Shown piece by piece: positions 1 through 7,799 of a stretch of 12,893 nucleotides of DNA; within the stretch, counting starts at the first letter, position 1, and each line of letters begins with the position of its first letter. A program made the translations under genes and the position numbers. The stretch spans positions 1 through 12,893 of the forward strand of contig JALNQF010000841.1 in NCBI GenBank assembly GCA_028456385.1. The letters are read 5' to 3'. The stretch is from Ophiosphaerella korrae. Lineage: Eukaryota > Ascomycota > Dothideomycetes > Pleosporales > Phaeosphaeriaceae. The notes under the pieces were generated by a model. The model saw only the letters and a program-made list of their open reading frames with translations. It did no database searches and was not told the DNA's origin.

Positions 1-10
1 TTATTTTCGC

Positions 11-148
11 ACTAATATTAGTAAGTTATAACTTACTAATATTATAAACTTACTAATATTACAAACTTACTAATATTACAAACTTACTAATATTATAAAC
101 TTACTAATATATACTAATGTTAGTAAGTTTATAACTTACTAACATTTA
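11..148. repeat. 17-bp tandem array bounded by inverted units
   Basis: Five units starting CTTACTAATATTA begin at 32, 49, 66, 83 and 100, an exact 17-bp period. Units differ mainly at one T/C position (ATTATAAA versus ATTACAAA). Each end carries the unit in opposite orientation, giving two hairpin-capable palindromes: about 15-46 (TAATATTAGTAAGTT, then AACTTACTAATATTA) and about 116-146 (AATGTTAGTAAGTT, then AACTTACTAACATT). The array is non-coding. It may be a minisatellite or the end of a fold-back element; the window edge hides anything further left. Confidence 0.85.
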
Positions 149-329
149 ACTATATTTCTACTTTTAGTTAGCGCTTAGTAAGCTACTAGGTATATATACT
201 TAGTACTTACTTAGATAGCTTTATCTACTATTTACTCTTTTTAGTTAATTATTAAAACTACCTTATTAAGTTATCTTATATAAAGTCTACCTTATACTAG
301 TAAAGTATAAGTTAAAAATACTTATATAT
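149..329. other. AT-rich spacer, nothing recognisable
   Basis: I see no gene, RNA or clear repeat here. If copy A were complete to its 3' LTR, this stretch should match the 3' region of copy C (about 5671-5990). Only faint, scattered similarity is visible, so it may be strongly diverged copy A sequence or separate DNA. Confidence 0.4.
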
Positions 330-357
330 ATATCTATACTTATATATAATAAAAAAA

Positions 358-684
358 GCTATTAACTATACTTAAAATAAACTATTATTATAAATTATAG
401 AAGCTAAAAAAGAATATAATTAGATTCTAAGTATATAAGTAGAAAATTATACTTATTTAGTTTATCTTTATAAGATAAAAGCCTTAAATAATAAAAAGAC
501 TATTATATAGTCTACTCTTTTAGAGTCTAAGCTAGACTTTAAAGCTACTATAGAGGCTACTTAAGTTCTTACTATATTAGGTACGTTTAGCGCCTCTCTA
601 CCTATTATTAATAACGTAGGTCTTCTCTATTTACTACTAAGTAATCTAGAAGATTTTAATTTTAGAACTTTTTTAGTTTTTTAA
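358..684 (+). pseudogene. Antisense reading frame in copy A, 3' region
   Basis: Read on the plus strand, opposite to pol, this frame begins at the GCT ATT AAC codons and ends at TAA 682-684. It matches the plus-strand frame at 6021-6359 of copy C codon by codon: shared blocks include AIN, QIIEAK, VEN and YLYKIK-LNNKK, then KLD and LL-LE-FNF. The terminal stop is at the same place. Copy A is shorter by four whole codons (108 against 112). Internal stops are TAA/TAG at places where Gln codons fit, as expected from RIP. The product is unknown; the first half is rich in Lys, Glu and Leu and looks helical. The frame overlaps the end of pol by about 20 bp, tail to tail. Confidence 0.45.
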
Positions 685-2119
685 AGTAATTAAGATTATT
701 TTCTAGGTCTTATATATTTTCTTATAGTAATCTTTTTTTATCTATACTTATCTATCTTACTAAGTAGTAATTCTTACTATTATAGAATTAATACTATAAG
801 ATTTTCTTAACTTCTTAGTTTTTCTATTCTTTATATATATCTACTTTATATACTAGTAGTTTTACTTCTTATAGTACTTTTTCTAGTAGTACTATATAAA
901 ATATTAGGTATATCTTTATTTTATTTAGTAGTCTTAATTTAAATATAACTAGTATAACTTTCTTTTTTACTTTATATAGTGTTACACTGTAGGCTATAGT
1001 AGGCTATAGCTACGTAAAGCGTAAGTAAGGGTAAGGGCCTTTAGGTAATATATACTATTCTACTCCTATATTTAACGTTGTTAAATACTTAGTTACCTTT
1101 TTAGGTTTATTTAGCGTAGTAGAGTAGAGCTACTATATAATATATAGTCTTATTTTAATATAATCTAGTTTTAAACTTAATTATTTACTTTTAATATTTC
1201 TTTATATTAACTATACTTTTTCTCTCTTTTTAAATTAGAGTCTCTTTTAGTATTTTTTATTATAGTACTTTACTATTTAATCTTATAAGAACTCTATATT
1301 TTATCTTAGTTATATATATCTTTAAGTCTATTAGTAAAGTTTTCTTTTCTTAGAGTTTAATACTTTATATTTTTTAATATTCTATATATATTAGAGTTAA
1401 ATCTATAGTTTATAAAAAAAAGTAATACTTTTATTACTATATTCTTTACGCTATTATATACTAACTATACTATAAGTAGTAACTATACTTAATTATTCTA
1501 GTTATAGTTAAGGTAGTATCTTAAGTACTATTCTACTATTTAGTTTATACGTTCTAATTATCTATCTATTTATAAATAATATACTATTAATATTATATAG
1601 TTAACTTCTAATTATACTATTATTATTTCTTATAGTTTTAATATAAATCTTATATCTTTATCTATAATAATTTTATCTAAGATACTATACTAGCTAACTA
1701 TAGTTTCTAGAACCTAGTATATAGTAACTTTTATTCTACTTTTCTTTTTATATAGTCTAAAGTATAAGTACTTTATAAGCTTATCTACTATTATTAGAAT
1801 TCTATTATATTTAATTCTTAATATTAGGTTTCTTAACTTAAGTAACTTTATAATAAAGTCTATTATAATAACTTTTTAGAGTTATTCTAGTACTTTAACT
1901 AGTTATAATATTCTATATAGTATATATTTATTATATTTATTTCTATAATATTCTATATAATCTTATAGTACTTCTATTACTAGTTATTTTACTTTTAAAA
2001 TATAATAGTTTTATAATAATCTATCTAGTATTTTATTAATACTTTAGTATCTATATACTAGTAGTTTATAGAATTATTATATAAATTCTCTTTATATTTT
2101 ATTTAGAATATACGTCCTT
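662..2119 (-). pseudogene. Integrase-chromodomain relic of copy A pol
   Basis: The minus-strand translation recovers the 3' part of Gypsy pol. The zinc-finger region (about 2080-1960) has lost its His and Cys to Tyr. The catalytic core keeps all three acidic residues: Asp (codon at 1860-1858, in DFI), Asp (1662-1660, in DKD) and Glu (1554-1552, in LER). The last two are 36 codons apart, which is the D,D35E spacing. The chromodomain starts near 814 (EVKKI, then KNYYLV). The likely pol stop is TAA 664-662, aligned with the one in copy C. Many TAA/TAG codons and the 163-bp solo LTR insertion inactivate it. There is no start, because the 5' half of the gene is missing. Confidence 0.85.
975..1147. 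mobile_element. 163-bp solo LTR with TATAG target duplication
   Basis: Copy C carries the empty site near 6646-6665 (TATATAGTTTTATTTTA). Here the same sequence is split by an insertion starting TGTTAC at 980 and ending ATAATA at 1142, with TATAG on both sides (975-979 and 1143-1147). ATAATA is what RIP would make of GTAACA, the inverse of TGTTAC, so this has LTR-type ends. No internal domain is present, so it is a solo LTR or a very short non-autonomous element. It is shorter than, and unlike, the 430-bp LTRs of copy C. Inside it are two tandem TAGGCTATAG units (about 991-1009) and a somewhat GC-richer left half. Confidence 0.8.
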
Positions 2120-2123
2120 TTAT

Positions 2124-2551
2124 TATTATAAGCGTATTAAGAGAAATTAAGATAGAGCTAATTAATCTTAACTTAGACACTAACAAAGTATAAGAAGAGT
2201 AAAGTAATAATTTTAATTAAGAAACTACTTATAATTAGGATACGTAGTAGTAATCTATAATTATATACAATAGATTAATAGTAATCTATAATAATATATA
2301 ATAGATTAAGGTAATCTATAATTATATATAATAGATTAGTACAAGTATATAGTTAACTATAATATATATTATTAGGATAGTATTAGTAATCTAATCTCTA
2401 ACCTAGAACGCTAATACTTAATATTATATATATAAATTAACTATTATTTATAGTTATTACTTAATTATAATATAAGCTTTTATTATTAACTTTTAATCTA
2501 CTAATACTTAAAAAAGGTTAATTATAGTTAATAATAAAAAACCCTATAATA
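2124..2551 (+). repeat. 5' LTR of copy B (428 bp)
   Basis: The limits come from alignment with the reverse complement of the copy C 5' LTR (430 bp). Ends are TATTATA and TATAATA, a perfect inverted pair and the RIP products expected from TGTTAC and GTAACA. The stretch after it (CTTTACTAATTTAGTTATT) matches the copy C leader directly after its LTR. The LTR is strongly diverged from copy C, partly beyond C-to-T changes. No 5-bp target duplication can be tested because the other end is missing. Confidence 0.85.
2250..2340 (+). repeat. Three 30-bp palindromic tandem units in the LTR
   Basis: Three consecutive units begin with GTAATCTATA at 2250, 2281 and 2311. Each contains TAATCTAT followed by ATAGATTA, so each can form its own hairpin. 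The copy C LTRs have the same TAATCTATAATCTATT / GATTATAGATTA motifs at 5437-5533 and 12036-12130, but in a less regular arrangement. They lie mid-LTR, where promoter or RNA-processing signals often sit; a regulatory role is only a guess. Confidence 0.85.
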
Positions 2552-2612
2552 CTTTACTAATTTAGTTATTAAGAGTAGTAAAGCGTAAGTAGCGTATAGT
2601 CTAGCTAATATA
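2552..2612 (+). other. Leader between LTR and gag, copy B
   Basis: This 61-bp leader is collinear with the copy C leader (11764-11824). The primer-binding site should lie here, but no TGG directly follows the LTR. TTTAG about 12 bp in could be a RIP-altered TTTGG. The priming tRNA cannot be named. Confidence 0.5.
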
Positions 2613-3878
2613 ATAGTAGAAAGTTAAATAAAAAAAAAAGTTAAAATACTTCTAAGTAGTTATAAATTAGATAATATAGTATAGAAAGTAATTAAAGACT
2701 ACTTAAATAACTTAATCTCTAAAAAAGAAGATATAAAGATAGTAATTAATACTCTAGAAATATAAAATAAAGAACTCTAAAACTATATAAAGTAGAATAA
2801 AGTATAAATTAAAGCTATTATAAAGAGATAGAACTAGATAGAATAAATTACCTAGAGACTAGAGATAAGTATAATAAAGAAACTACTTAAAATACTTATA
2901 CTTAAGAAGTTTAATAGAATAAAAGAATAACTAAAACCTTTTATAGTATTAGTATAACTTTAAATTAATATATAAGTACTATACTTTAATAAAGAAGATA
3001 AGAAAGTAATATATATTAGAATATACCTTAAAGAAAATATAATAGGATAGTTTAAGCTCTACTAAATAGACTATATAATATATACTCTAAGAATATAGAA
3101 AGATAAAATAAAAGCTATCTTTAGAAGTTATAAATACTTTACTAAATAAATAAGAGTAGTATTTAGAGATATAGTTATTACCTAATAAGCTAAAGAGAAG
3201 CTTAAAAAGCTTATATAAAATAAAAGTATTCTAGAATATATATTATAATTTAAATAACTATTATAGAATATAGAATAGAATAAATTAGCTCTAATATTAT
3301 AATTTAAATAAAGACTAAACTCTAAAATTTAATATAAAATATTCTATATAAAGAAGCTAAGAATACTAGTAGCTCTAAAGTAATAAGTAATATAAATTAA
3401 TAATAATCTTAAAGAATAGAAGAAGAATAAATATAAAGAGCTAACCTAGAACTAAAATAAAAGAGACTCTATAATCTTTAATACTAATAAAGATAAAAAT
3501 AAAAATAAAAATAAAAACTTTATATACTTTAGCTATAGTAAGAAAAGCTACTATATAAAAGATTACTATTTAAAATAGAAGAAAGATATAGTATATTATA
3601 AATATAAGAAACTAAAATACTTTATAAAAGATTATAGAAGTAAAGGTTTTAAAAAAGAAGCCTAGTTAAAAATAACTAAAAGTAAGAAGGAAGTACTTAA
3701 AGTATAAGCTAAACCTTAAGAAAAAGTAGCTAGGAGTAAGAAAATATAATATATAATACTCTATTAAACCTTTTATTATAATAATAACTACTATATATAT
3801 CTTTTTAGTAAATAGAGAGTAAGATAGTTTCTATAGAGAAATAAAGTAGTAGTAATAAAAAAAAATAGAATAAAAGTA
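2613..3878 (+). pseudogene. Gag relic of copy B
   Basis: Collinear and in frame with copy C gag. The presumed start ATG is now ATA (2613-2615), followed by V-E-S as in copy C. The gag core around 2985-3085 reads FNKEDKKVIYIRIYL, matching FNIEEKKVIYIRLYL in copy C. Two CCHC zinc knuckles follow in exact CX2CX4HX4C spacing, but every Cys and His is now Tyr: 3525-3566 and 3594-3635, with the first knuckle 304 codons from the start. Stops are TAA or TAG at Gln and Trp positions. The frame is cut off near 3878 where homology ends, about 75 codons after the second knuckle. It would have encoded the nucleocapsid/capsid protein that packages the element's RNA. Confidence 0.9.
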
Positions 3879-3886
3879 TTATAAGG

Positions 3887-4013
3887 ATAGTATACTACTA
3901 AGCTAATCTTAATAAAAAAGAGCTAATAGCTAGTTAAGCTATTATAGTAGTATATAATATATATACTAGTTATTATTACTTAAAGTTCTTTAAACTTACT
4001 TAGAGTTATACTA
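3887..4013. repeat. Left terminal direct repeat
   Basis: Pairs with 4373-4499. It contains internal inverted motifs (AGCTAATAGCTAGTTAAGCT; GTATATAATATATATAC). Similarity may run on about 16 bp further (GTTGTAT-) if an 8-bp gap is allowed. Confidence 0.85.
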
Positions 4014-4372
4014 AGTTGTATGTAGTAGAATATACTAGCTAATAGAGCTAGTACGCGCTAGTTACTTAGCTTAGTAGAGCTTATCGATAGCGCTAAGCGT
4101 ACCCTAATAGCTCTTTGCCCTAGACCCCTTACACGTCTCTTTTTTCTAAGACTAAGCTACTCTTAGTAGTTTTAAAATATATAATACTAGCTATTATTAA
4201 GGGTATAAGATAATTTAAACTAAACTAGATATAATTATTTCTCTAAAGTAACTTTAGTACTATAAAATATATAGTATATTTATCTTAAAATAATTTAGTA
4301 ATAATATTAAGCTTTTAAGTTAAGACCTAGGTTTAAACTAATAACTTTTAGGTAACTAGCTATTATATAAAG
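4014..4372. other. Sequence between the direct repeats, with a GC-richer patch
   Basis: No reading frame or domain is recognisable. The patch from about 4022 to 4140 is less AT-rich than anything near it. It contains GCGCTA, TATCGATAGCGCTAAGCG, GCCCTAGACCCC and CACGTC, and keeps several CG and some CA/TG, so it looks less mutated. I checked it for a tRNA-like A-box/B-box arrangement and found none. The remainder (4150-4372) is ordinary AT-rich sequence. Confidence 0.45.
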
Positions 4373-4499
4373 ATAGTATACTACTAAGCTAATTTTAATA
4401 AAAAGGGGCTAATAGCTAGTTAAGCTATTATAGTAGTATATAATATATATACTAGTTATTATTACTTAAAGTTCTTTAAACTTACTTAAGGTTATACTA
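4373..4499. repeat. Right terminal direct repeat
   Basis: Second copy of 3887-4013. It differs only by transitions (for example AAAGGGG versus AAAGAG, CTTAAGG versus CTTAGAG), which fits two initially identical copies later altered by RIP. Confidence 0.85.
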
Positions 4500-4507
4500 T
4501 TATAAGG

Positions 4508-5221
4508 TTGTATACCTAATATAAATCTAGAGCCTAAAGGCTTATTAGTCTTAAGGAACTTAGACTTTATTAGCTAAACTAGTTCTAAATATTATTTATA
4601 CTCCTATAGATTATATCCTATAACCTAAGAGCTTATTAGCTTTCTTATACTTTCTTTTCTTAATAGTTTACCTCTTTATAAAGCTCTTAGTACTTATATT
4701 TCTTTAGTAACTACTTACTCTTTTTTTACTATTCTTTTTTTCTATAATACTTTACTATATACCTCTACTTCCTTTTTAAGAGCTTAGTCCTATTAAGCTA
4801 CTATACTTAATTAAGAGCTTCTAACTTAGAGAAAAAAAACTTACTTTAACTTATAAACTCCTTTCTTATTTTATTAGTAGTAAAGTACTTAAACTATTAG
4901 ATTTAAAATAATTTAGATTTATAATTTAGTTCTACCTTTATAAATAGTTTAGTATCTAGTGCTAACTATATATATAGTTAGAAAGTAACTTAGGCTTTTT
5001 AGCTAAAATATTAATATTAATAAAAGAGAATAAAGATATTAAGTCTTTAAGAGTATCTATCCTCTTAAATAACTTATAGCCCTTTAAGTATTAATTACTA
5101 TATATTATCTATAAACTACTAATCTAACTCTAGCTATAGCTATAACTTACTTAGGCTTACTCTAAGAGAACACTAGCTTTATTAGTACTATTACCTAATA
5201 TAAAGCTTAAGTTACGCTACC
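4508..5221. other. Unidentified RIP-mutated sequence, left of copy C
   Basis: This has the same CA/TG-poor composition as the rest, so it is probably another repeat. No domain is recognised. It directly abuts the TCTAT target site of copy C and so was continuous with 12260-12893 before copy C inserted. Read on the minus strand across that joined junction, one frame continues with only TAA/TAG stops, but AT-rich RIP sequence often gives this and I do not call a gene. A short motif, TAGAGCCTAAAGGC (about 4524-4537), recurs inverted at about 12651-12665. Confidence 0.4.
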
Positions 5222-5226
5222 TCTAT
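5222..5226. repeat. Left target-site duplication TCTAT
   Basis: TCTAT directly precedes the left LTR and recurs at 12255-12259 directly after the right LTR. Five bases is the usual duplication made by Ty3/Gypsy integrases. Confidence 0.92.
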
Positions 5227-5656
5227 TGTTACTAGCTTACTAGAGTTAACTTCCTAATAGCCTAAAGAAGTATTAGTAGATTAGGAGGTAATATTAAAAG
5301 CTTGTATTATAATTAAGTAATAAGCTATAAATAATAAAAGATATTTTGTAACTATTATTATATTATTACTTATAGTTAATAATTAAATTACTAATACTAT
5401 CCTAATAATACGCGTCGTTACTACTATATACTTGTCCTAATCTATTAATCTATTACTACTAAGGATAGTAGATTATAGATTACCTTAATCTATAATCTAT
5501 TAACGCTAAGAGTCTATAGATTATAGATTACCTTAGGTATCCTAATTATATGTAGTTTCTTAATTAAGTTTATATTCTTTGTAGTTATAAGAACTTAATC
5601 CTTTAGTTATTAGGCTAATTAGTTTTATCTATAATTCTCTTGTTACTATTATAATA
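5227..5656 (-). repeat. 3' LTR of copy C (430 bp)
   Basis: Aligned without gaps to 11825-12254. By eye I count about 23 differences, all but one transitions (C/T or G/A), which is the pattern of RIP acting on once identical LTRs. In plus coordinates the left end keeps TGTTAC and the right end has changed to ATAATA. The mid-LTR block 5437-5533 holds the family's repeated GATTATAGATTA/TAATCTATAATC palindromes. Confidence 0.96.
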
Positions 5657-5670
5657 CTATCCTCTCCTCT
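5657..5670 (-). promoter_or_regulatory. Polypurine tract of copy C
   Basis: On the minus strand the 14 bases just upstream of the 3' LTR read AGAGGAGAGGATAG, purine except for one T. This is the expected site and composition for the primer of plus-strand DNA synthesis, and it fixes the 3' LTR boundary independently. Confidence 0.85.
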
Positions 5671-6020
5671 AGATAGGTCTTTGTTTATTTATTCTAGAGC
5701 TAAGGTTATTAGCCTACTTTCTTTATTAATTTCTAATTCCTTATTACTCCTTATAGTTGCCTCTTCTACACGTTATTAATATCTTCTTACTAATTACGTA
5801 TTACGTAATAGTATTAAAATATTTCCTTACTCTTGTTATACTTCCTTTAAGTTAAATCCTAAGTATTCTCTTTATATAGTTTCTACAAACAATAGTAGAG
5901 CTTATAAAGTGTATATTTATATAAACGTTTATAGTTCTTATAACGTATCTAGTATCTCTCTTATAGAGTATATATTTATTATACTTATTTTTATATCTAG
6001 GCTTAATAATAATAGAGAGA
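5671..6020. other. 3' region of copy C between PPT and antisense frame
   Basis: About 350 bp with no recognised domain. Two plus-strand frames are fairly open here. The one in register with the antisense frame runs with about six TAA/TAG codons from 5760 to 6020 and includes ATA codons at 5940 and 6006-6014 that might be former ATG starts. The other, starting about 5762, has only two or three stops. Neither shows a known motif, so I leave the 5' limit of the antisense gene open. Confidence 0.4.
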
Positions 6021-6359
6021 GCTATTAACTAGGCTTAAGAGAAATTACTATCTTAAATTATAGAAGCTAAAGCTAATTATAAGTAGATCTAAGAGCTTAC
6101 GTAGAGTAAGCTAGTAGAGAATTAAGCTTATCTCTTTTATCTTTATAAGATAAAGGTACTAAATAATAAAAAATTAGCTGTGTAGTTAGTAGCTCTAGAA
6201 GCTAAGCTAGACTTAGATAAGGTATTTAGTACTACTATAGTAGGTCCTACGTTAAGCGCTCCTATTACCTCTCTATCTAGTAATAGTAATGTTAGTTCTC
6301 TTAGTTTGCTGCTAGGCGTTCTAGAAAGTTTTAATTTTAGTAGTCCTCTAGTTTCTTAA
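6021..6359 (+). pseudogene. Antisense reading frame in 3' region of copy C
   Basis: This plus-strand frame, opposite to gag-pol, spans 112 codons plus a TAA stop (6357-6359). It may start further left, at a former ATG now ATA (6012, 6009, 6006 or 5940). It begins AIN-A-EKLLS, continues with IIEAKANYK, then YLFYLYKIKVLNNKK and LVALEAKLDLDKV, and ends in a Ser/Leu-rich tail. The first two thirds look helical and may form a coiled coil. It matches copy A 358-684 with the same stop and a gap of exactly four codons. In-frame TAG/TAA fall where Gln fits. It overlaps the pol stop by about 20 bp, tail to tail. I do not recognise the protein. Antisense extra ORFs between pol and the 3' LTR are known in some plant Gypsy elements; whether this is comparable is inference. 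Confidence 0.5.
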
Positions 6360-6489
6360 AGTAGTTAAAGTTATCTTCTAGTTCCTATATTTTTTCCTAT
6401 AGTTATCCTTTTTTGTCTATACTTAACTATTTTACTAAGTAGTAGTTCTTACTATTATAGAACTAGTATACTAGAATTTCTTTAACTTC
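6337..6489 (-). other. Chromodomain at the end of copy C pol
   Basis: The frame starts at 6489 with EVKEILVY, then KNYYLVK followed by a stop where Trp is expected (the YLVKW core of chromodomains). An LWE-type segment follows (L, stop for Trp, E), as in the usual TWE motif, then a short helical tail rich in Asp, Lys and Leu to the stop. Aromatic-cage residues cannot be judged reliably because RIP alters Trp and His codons. In chromoviruses this domain binds modified histone tails and directs integration into heterochromatin, which fits the nested repeats seen here. Confidence 0.8.
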
Positions 6490-6959
6490 TTATTCTTCTT
6501 ATTCTTTATATATATCTACTTTGTATACTAGTAGTTCTATATTTTATAGTACTATCTTAAGTAGTACTATATAGAAAGTTAGGTATATCTTTATTTTATT
6601 TAGTAATTTTAATTTAAATATAACTAGCGTAACTTCTTTCTTAATTTTATATAGTTTTATTTTAATATAGTCTAATTTTAGACTTAGTCTTTTACTCTTA
6701 ATATTTTTTTATACTAACTATACTTTTTCTCTCTTTTTAAATTAGAGTCTCTCTTTATATTTCTTATTATAATACTTTACTATTTAATTATATAAGAATT
6801 CTATATCTTTTCTTAATTAATTATGTATATCTTTAAGTCTATTAGCAAAGTTTTCTCCTCTTAGAGACTAAGATATCTTTAGTCTTAGTATTCTATATAT
6901 ATTAGGGTTAAATCTATAGTTTATAAAAAAAAGTAATATTTCTATTATCTTATTCTTTG

Positions 6960-7640
6960 CGCTGTTATATACTAGCTATACTATAGGTAGTAGTTATACC
7001 TAATTATTCTAGTTGTAGTTAAGGTAGTATCTTAGGTATTATTCTACTATTTAGTTTATTCTTTCTAATTATCTATCTATTTATAGATAGTATATAGTAG
7101 ATATTATATATTTAATTCCTAATTATACTATTATTATTCCCTATAGTTTTAATATAAATCTTATATTTCTATTTATAATAATTTTGTCTAGTAGTCTATA
7201 TTAACTAATTATAGTTCTTAGGACTTAGTATACTATAATTTCTATTCTACTTTTTTCTCTATATAGTCTAAAATATAAGTATTTTATAAGCTTATCTACT
7301 ATTATTAAAATTCTATTATACTTAATTCCTAATATTAAGTCTTTTAACTTAGGTAGTTTTATAATAAAGTCTATTATAATAACTCTTTATAGTTATTCTA
7401 GTACTTCTACTAGTTATAGCTTCTTATATAGTATATATTTACTATACTTATTTCTTTAATATTCTATATAATCTTGTAGTACTTCTATTACTAGTTATCT
7501 TACTTTTAGGATATAGTAATCTTATAATAGTCTATCTAATATTTTTTCGATACCTTAGTAACTATATACTAGTAGTTTGTAAAATTATTGTATAAATTCT
7601 CTTTAGATTTTTCTTAGAATATATATTCTTTTATAAGCTT
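6960..7640 (-). other. Integrase zinc finger and catalytic core, copy C
   Basis: HHCC finger: FYK, then VYSY before GIEKILDRLL, and DYIEY before QRNK. All four ligand positions are now Tyr (from His or Cys). Core: first Asp intact (7371-7369, IIIDFI). Second Asp changed to Asn (7173-7171, in INRN where SDRD is usual). Glu intact (7065-7063, LERIN). Second and third positions are 36 codons apart, exactly D,D35E. Copy A keeps the second Asp, so the Asn here is mutational. Confidence 0.9.
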
Positions 7641-7799
7641 ATACTAGTCTTTCTTAGGTTTCTAGTTTTTATATTTCTTTAAATGCTTCTTACGTTATTT
7701 TCTAAATCTATTTATCTAGCTCGCTACTTGTTCTTTTAAGTATTATAGCTATTTTAAGTATATTTAGGACTAAATATCCTTCTTTATTCTTAACTAGAA

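Larger units (their letters stand above)
330..2120 (-). mobile_element. Copy A: truncated Ty3/Gypsy element (3' half)
   Basis: This is homologous to copy C from about 5990 to 7640 in the same orientation, so it is the 3' half of the same element family: 3' region, chromodomain and integrase. It lacks gag, protease, reverse transcriptase and any visible LTR. Homology to copy C stops near 2119, next to the plus-strand LTR of copy B at 2124. Relative to copy C it carries a solo LTR (980-1142) and at least one small net deletion of about 4 bp between the integrase core and the chromodomain. RIP is heavier than in copy C, as hardly any CA or TG remains, which fits an older insertion. Confidence 0.85.
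2124..3878 (+). mobile_element. Copy B: truncated Ty3/Gypsy element (LTR plus gag)
   Basis: This is a plus-strand copy of the copy C family, comprising the 5' LTR (2124-2551), leader and gag through the two zinc knuckles. Homology to the reverse complement of copy C runs to about 3878 (equivalent to copy C position 10501) and then stops abruptly. Protease, RT and integrase are missing. It lies head to head with copy A with no spacer, so A and B could be halves of one element rearranged by inversion and deletion, or two independent fragments. RIP is saturating: from 2613 to 3878 there is no CA, TG or CG dinucleotide. Confidence 0.85.
3877..4507. mobile_element. Short element-like unit with 126-bp terminal direct repeats
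   Basis: Two direct repeats (3887-4013 and 4373-4499, offset 486 bp) bound about 360 bp of unique sequence. By eye they differ at about six positions, all transitions. The outer ends are inverted: ATAGTATA at 3887-3894 and TATACTAT at 4493-4500. The 10-mer TATTATAAGG occurs just before the first repeat (3877-3886) and just after the second (4498-4507), as a target duplication would, although it shares three bases with the element end. The overall form resembles a terminal-repeat retrotransposon in miniature (TRIM): no coding capacity, about 613 bp. The ends are not a clear TG...CA, and a local segmental duplication is possible. Confidence 0.5.

Noticed and set aside
54..79. TAATATTAC, the nonanucleotide of geminivirus and other CRESS-DNA replication origins, appears twice.
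   Set aside because: It is part of the 17-bp tandem unit, most units have TAATATTAT instead, there is no loop placement as in viral origins and no Rep gene.
973..1148. First read as a hAT-type MITE because of an 8-bp repeat TATATAGT on both sides.
   Set aside because: No terminal inverted repeats of hAT type; a TGTTAC...ATAATA element with a 5-bp TATAG duplication fits the ends and the empty site better, and the extra matching bases are chance.
4022..4140. tRNA or tRNA-derived SINE head in the GC-richer patch.
   Set aside because: I could not fit a cloverleaf or A-box/B-box pair on either strand.
5437..5533. Repeated palindromes in the LTR as a CRISPR-like array.
   Set aside because: Units are adjacent and irregular with no unique spacers, and both lie inside LTRs.
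6165..6330. Minus-strand frame open for about 55 codons just after pol, as a possible pol extension.
   Set aside because: It is out of register with pol, its copy A counterpart has stops, and the plus-strand frame aligns better between copies; not excluded.
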